Assembly (NCBI GenBank): GCA_964384945.1
Contig: CAYLMK010000002.1
Span: 1 to 64,000, forward strand
Direction of reading: 5' to 3'
DNA from: S015-6 sp964384945
GTDB taxonomy: Bacteria > Desulfobacterota > DSWW01
DNA length: 64,000 nt
Below are positions 60,930 through 64,000 of the stretch, piece by piece. Under the pieces are notes generated by a model. It did no database searches and was not told where the DNA came from. It was given only the letters and a program-made list of their open reading frames with translations. The translations under genes were made by a program, and so were the position numbers. Every line of letters begins with the position of its first letter. Positions within the stretch are counted from its first letter, which is position 1.

Positions 60930-62468
60930 TCAGATGACCCTAAAGGTGTCGGGCCCCATGATCACATCTCCGTACAGGGCGAGGCTCGATTGCCTCAGGT
61001 AGCGACGAAACGCATTCAGGGGCGGCGACTCCCGCATCTGGAGCCCGGGCCTGCCGCGGTAGAGCGGGTGCACCCGCGCCTGGCTCTGAAAATCCGGGTC
61101 GTGGCGGGCGCACCGGCCGCTACCGCTGCAAGGATATGTCGTCACCCCCGGGCTAGAGTGACACACAGCCGGGAAATCGGGGTGTTTCACGCCGCTGCAG
61201 GGCGCGATGACGGGTTGCTGGAGGAGGATCTCCTTGGCAGCATAATAGTCGAGATTGACCGGATCGAATCCGGCGAGCAGGATGCCCGGCTGGACATACG
61301 GACCCTGGGGACGCATGGGCCCGAGCGGAGGCTGGGCCAGGATTCGGGTGGCATCGACCAGGAAAAGGTCCGGAAACCGCACGATGCGCAGAATCCTTCC
61401 CAGAAGGCCGGTCTTGTAAATGCCCTCATGGCTCCGGTGCCATCCCAGGTCCGGGTCGTTTTCGCTGCCCCCGAACTTGACCGTTCCGATGTTGGTGATT
61501 CCCAGGAAGTTCTTCAGGCAGCAGGTCACCGCGGTCCAGCCCTGGTCCTTGAGAACCGAATAGCCGATCAGCCTCACCCGTTCTCTGTCGTATCCGGTGC
61601 CGTTCCACCAGCCCTGGCGCAGATCGATGTGCGTTCCGTAGCGGGTCGTAAACTTGGGATAGGATACCCGCTTGGCCGCAGGCAGATCCGGATACAGGTC
61701 TTCCAGTTCCACAAAACCGTTCCGCGGTTCGTCCTCTTTCCTGTCGTACCAGACGAGGTCCTTGAGGGTGACGCGGCTCACGAGATGGTCCGGAAAGGAA
61801 TTGCACACGGCACTGACCGTGTTCCTCGTATGGAAGGAGTTCGGGGGGTCGTCGTCGAAGAACTTGTCCAGCACGATGACCTCGCCCCTAAACCCGTCCG
61901 GGTGGTCCAAAATCCTCTGGATCAGCCCCTTCAGGATGTCAACGTTCACCATGCAGTGCGAGGCGGCAACCGCGTTGATCTTGATCACGATGATGTCGTC
62001 GTTCCGGAAGAGGCCGCTCGGTCCGCCGTACAGGCCGGATCCGAGGCCGAAGCCGCCGTCCGGACCCGACCCCTCCGGAGGAAACTGAAGTGGCGGCGAG
62101 GGGGGGGCGTAGCTGGAAAAGGATCTCCACAGCGGGATGCCATGCAGGGCCATCTTCTGCAGGAGCTCCTCGAGCCCCTTGTGGTAGTAGTGAAGCCCCG
62201 GGGCGATCGAAGGGTCGTCCGGGTTCGGATCCCGGGTGATACCGGACGCGCTCGTCCGCGCGAGCGGCAAAGGCCCGGTCTGCTCGATGTAGGTCTCGAC
62301 CCCGTCCACACGAAAGATGGGCGTGGGGTACGTGAGCACGATCGGTCCGGATACCGAGTCCGCCCAGCCAATACTCCAGGGAAAGGCCGCAGTCCCGAGC
62401 GCACACGTTCCGGTCACGGCACGGCGAAGGAATTCCCTGCGGGTGATCTTCTGCCGGTAGGATTCCAT
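60930..62468 (-). CDS. Tat-exported DUF362-like protein
   Basis: A 512-residue protein with a twin-arginine signal (ITRREFLRRAVTG, cleavage after WAD). The body resembles DUF362 proteins: DDIIVIKINAVAASHCMVNV, CCLKNFLGITNIG and AGFDPVNLDYYAAKEIL. A Cys/His-rich region (CSGVKHPDF, AVCHSS, YPCSGSGRCARH) lies near the C-terminus. Function is unknown. It sits 17 bases after the tetraheme cytochrome and precedes apbE, so it is part of the hydrogenase operon. Confidence 0.78.
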   Translation of the reverse strand: MESYRQKITRREFLRRAVTGTCALGTAAFPWSIGWADSVSGPIVLTYPTPIFRVDGVETYIEQTGPLPLARTSASGITRDPNPDDPSIAPGLHYYHKGLEELLQKMALHGIPLWRSFSSYAPPSPPLQFPPEGSGPDGGFGLGSGLYGGPSGLFRNDDIIVIKINAVAASHCMVNVDILKGLIQRILDHPDGFRGEVIVLDKFFDDDPPNSFHTRNTVSAVCNSFPDHLVSRVTLKDLVWYDRKEDEPRNGFVELEDLYPDLPAAKRVSYPKFTTRYGTHIDLRQGWWNGTGYDRERVRLIGYSVLKDQGWTAVTCCLKNFLGITNIGTVKFGGSENDPDLGWHRSHEGIYKTGLLGRILRIVRFPDLFLVDATRILAQPPLGPMRPQGPYVQPGILLAGFDPVNLDYYAAKEILLQQPVIAPCSGVKHPDFPAVCHSSPGVTTYPCSGSGRCARHDPDFQSQARVHPLYRGRPGLQMRESPPLNAFRRYLRQSSLALYGDVIMGPDTFRVI

Positions 62469-62485
62469 CTTGTCGGTTCCCTCGA

Positions 62486-62860
62486 TTATCGAAGCGGGTC
62501 CGCGTGCCTGCTGTGGCAGGAGAGGCAGGCGTCGCCCCGGCAGGAGTCCGGCCTGTGGCATTCCGTACAGCAGATGCCCGCAAGGGCAGCCTCCGACGAA
62601 AACCACGGGTAGAGGTTCATCTGGCCTCGACGGACGAGTTCGTGACAGGTCAGACAGGTGTTGGCTTCCATGTCCACGCCATCGTGAGCATCATGGCAAC
62701 GAACACAATAATCCTCCGCGCTGCGCACCTCCTGCGCGACGGCAGAGCCGGTCCCCGAACCGACGAGCATGCCCGCAAGCACCGCAAACACGGGAACCCA
62801 GGGTCGGCGCCGAAGCGGGAAGAACGCGGGCGGAACCCTTCTCTTCTGTCCGTCTCTCAC
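62486..62860 (-). CDS. Small tetraheme cytochrome c
   Basis: A 124-residue exported protein. The signal (RPWVPVFAVLAGMLVGSG) ends near VAQ. Four CxxCH heme sites follow (CVRCH, CLTCH, CTECH, CLSCH), with extra Cys residues beside them (CCTECH, SCRGDAC). The start is GTG 62860 (GGGAGG five bases upstream), just after the hydrogenase stop. It likely carries electrons between the hydrogenase and the membrane. Confidence 0.85.
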   Translation of the reverse strand: MRDGQKRRVPPAFFPLRRRPWVPVFAVLAGMLVGSGTGSAVAQEVRSAEDYCVRCHDAHDGVDMEANTCLTCHELVRRGQMNLYPWFSSEAALAGICCTECHRPDSCRGDACLSCHSRHADPLR

Positions 62861-62874
62861 CGGGACCTCCCAAC

Positions 62875-64000
62875 TCAGTGCACGGAACATGCCATGCAAG
62901 GATCGAAGCTGTGAACGATCCGCAGCACTTCGATCGGTTCGCTTTCGTCCTGCACGATCGTCCCCAAGACGGCCTGCTCCAGGACGCCCGGAACGTTCCC
63001 CTCATCCTTGGGCGAGCAGTTCCAGGAAGTGGGCGTTACGATCTGATACGTATGGATCACCTGATCCCGGAGTACCACGTAATGGGACAGGCTGCCGCGG
63101 GGCGCCTCGGTTCTGCCCACGGCCTCGCCGGATGCCGGCAAGCGGAACGACGCCCGTGTCGGCCCCGTCGCTTCATACTGGCCCAGCCAGTCCTTCATGC
63201 GCCCCGTGAGCAGCGCGGTCTCCTGGACGCGGGCCTGGATGCGCCCCAAAACGGAGCTCGTCGGACCGACGGCACCGAGCACGGCCAGGCGGGCGTACGG
63301 GCCCACCTCGCAGACCTTCCCCTGGTAGCGGGGCGCTTTGATCCAGGAGTAGCCCCGGGCCTTCTCCCTGTCCGGCTGCGTCGAACCCTCGAAGGGGTTC
63401 CTGGGCGCGTCGTCCGCATACCAGGCGTAATAGGAACTCTCCTGCACCCTTCTCATGTCGGGCGGCGCAACGCCGGCCGGCGGCGGGGCCCTGTATCCGG
63501 GAGGGAAAAGCTCGCGGCCGAGGGCCGGCTCGTAAAAGGCCCCCAGGCACAGGTAGTGACCCGTTCCGCGGCCGATCTGCGCGTAGTCGGGATAGTACGC
63601 AGCAAGCGTCTCTCCGTCCGGAATCATCTGTCCCTGGACGAATCCCTCGATTTCGTCCAGGAGTTCCCTCAGAAACTGGATATCCCCACCGGAGAGCCGG
63701 GTGGTCATACCACCGAGGGCGATCCCGGTGCAATGGGGCATCTTGCCGCCCACGACCCCCCCGATGGAATGCGCGTTTCTCCTCTGACGAAAGGCCTCTC
63801 GGTAGTTGCCGATCAACCGGTCCGTATCCTGGAGCGAGAGGCGCCGGTCTCCCCCAAAGGAAGGCCCCCAGGGGCTTTGCGTGGGCATCTCGATGAAGTC
63901 CGGCAGGCAGAGGTGATAGAAATGGAGGATGTGGCTGTGGACCAGCTCTGCTCCGAGCAGAAGATTGCGCAGAATGTGCGCATTGAAGGGAATCTTGACA
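62875..64000 (-). CDS. [NiFe]-hydrogenase large subunit (partial, runs off the window)
   Basis: Catalytic subunit of a periplasmic-type [NiFe] hydrogenase. The 375 C-terminal residues are visible, from NAHILRNL and GAELVHSHILHFYHLCLPDF to the DPCMACSVH metal-binding end. EVGPYARL is also present. The N-terminal RxCGxC pair lies beyond the window. The stop follows the last His at once, so there is no C-terminal propeptide for a HyaD-type endopeptidase to remove; this is uncommon. The gene precedes the tetraheme cytochrome and DUF362 gene. Confidence 0.95.
   Translation of the reverse strand, partial: VKIPFNAHILRNLLLGAELVHSHILHFYHLCLPDFIEMPTQSPWGPSFGGDRRLSLQDTDRLIGNYREAFRQRRNAHSIGGVVGGKMPHCTGIALGGMTTRLSGGDIQFLRELLDEIEGFVQGQMIPDGETLAAYYPDYAQIGRGTGHYLCLGAFYEPALGRELFPPGYRAPPPAGVAPPDMRRVQESSYYAWYADDAPRNPFEGSTQPDREKARGYSWIKAPRYQGKVCEVGPYARLAVLGAVGPTSSVLGRIQARVQETALLTGRMKDWLGQYEATGPTRASFRLPASGEAVGRTEAPRGSLSHYVVLRDQVIHTYQIVTPTSWNCSPKDEGNVPGVLEQAVLGTIVQDESEPIEVLRIVHSFDPCMACSVH

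Noticed and set aside
1..64000. CRISPR arrays, rRNA or tRNA genes, insertion sequences
   Set aside because: No regular direct repeats, no rRNA or tRNA-like sequence and no transposase were recognised by reading the window; a covariance-model scan could not be run.

Overview
The window reads as one contiguous piece of a GC-rich Gram-negative chromosome. Outer-membrane and periplasmic genes (Omp85-like barrel remnant, lipoproteins, MltA, ExbB/ExbD), a siroheme-pathway AhbD homologue, DUF2333, a ThiD-ThiN fusion, a multiheme cytochrome c and a periplasmic-type [NiFe] hydrogenase point to a deltaproteobacterium in the broad sense (Desulfobacterota or a neighbour). This is inference from gene content; no rRNA or tRNA gene was seen to confirm it. 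A membrane alkane hydroxylase (AlkB) and an oxygen-type protoporphyrinogen oxidase suggest some contact with oxygen.

Layout. 1-1.1 kb is a decayed locus: an Omp85-like gene with its middle deleted and a trace of a histidine kinase. 1.1-8.2 kb holds an arylsulfotransferase-like lipoprotein, an HSL-type esterase, thioredoxin reductase, an orphan CpaF/TadA ATPase, an AcuC-type deacetylase and a MoaA-like radical SAM enzyme. 8.2-13.8 kb holds PBP1A and an ABC peptide uptake set without ATPase genes. 14.1-22.5 kb is a long plus-strand run: ccsA/hemX-hemA-hemC-hemD-hemB, a DUF4177 protein, nagZ, nth and a short transpeptidase. 22.5-25.6 kb holds a stand-alone LeuA regulatory domain, a YkgJ-like Cys protein, DUF2333, a beta-barrel protein and a REP-like hairpin. 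25.6-31.3 kb is a tightly overlapped minus-strand operon ahbD-hemE-hemH-hemY-rluA. 31.5-33.6 kb holds a Cys-rich small protein, a short-chain dehydrogenase and a phosphoglycolate phosphatase-like HAD protein.

33.7-39.1 kb is a five-gene minus-strand operon: ExbB, ExbD, a proline-rich TonB-like protein carrying a repeated short motif, a TPR protein and an exported protein. It is the best candidate here for an uncharacterised envelope machine. 39.6-42.2 kb is an oxygenase set: a 57-residue four-Cys protein, an FAD reductase and AlkB. 42.3-50.5 kb holds cysE (behind two palindromes), an FG-GAP protein overlapped with a flippase-like membrane protein, a B12-type radical SAM enzyme, tyrS, yggT, a HAD hydrolase and a Phd-VapC toxin-antitoxin pair with a visible promoter and operator. 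50.8-55.8 kb includes a REC-histidine kinase directly upstream of a PilB/GspE ATPase with its own C-terminal receiver domain. 56-60.9 kb holds suhB, mltA, thiDN and apbE. 60.9-64 kb (minus strand) holds a Tat-exported DUF362 protein, a tetraheme cytochrome and a [NiFe]-hydrogenase large subunit, which runs off the window end.

Working together: hemA, hemC, hemD and hemB carry the early tetrapyrrole steps, and hemE, hemY and hemH the late ones. hemL and any coproporphyrinogen oxidase are not in the window. The hydrogenase, tetraheme cytochrome and CcsA-type assembly factor form a periplasmic electron-transfer theme. PBP1A, the short transpeptidase, NagZ and MltA form a murein synthesis and turnover theme.
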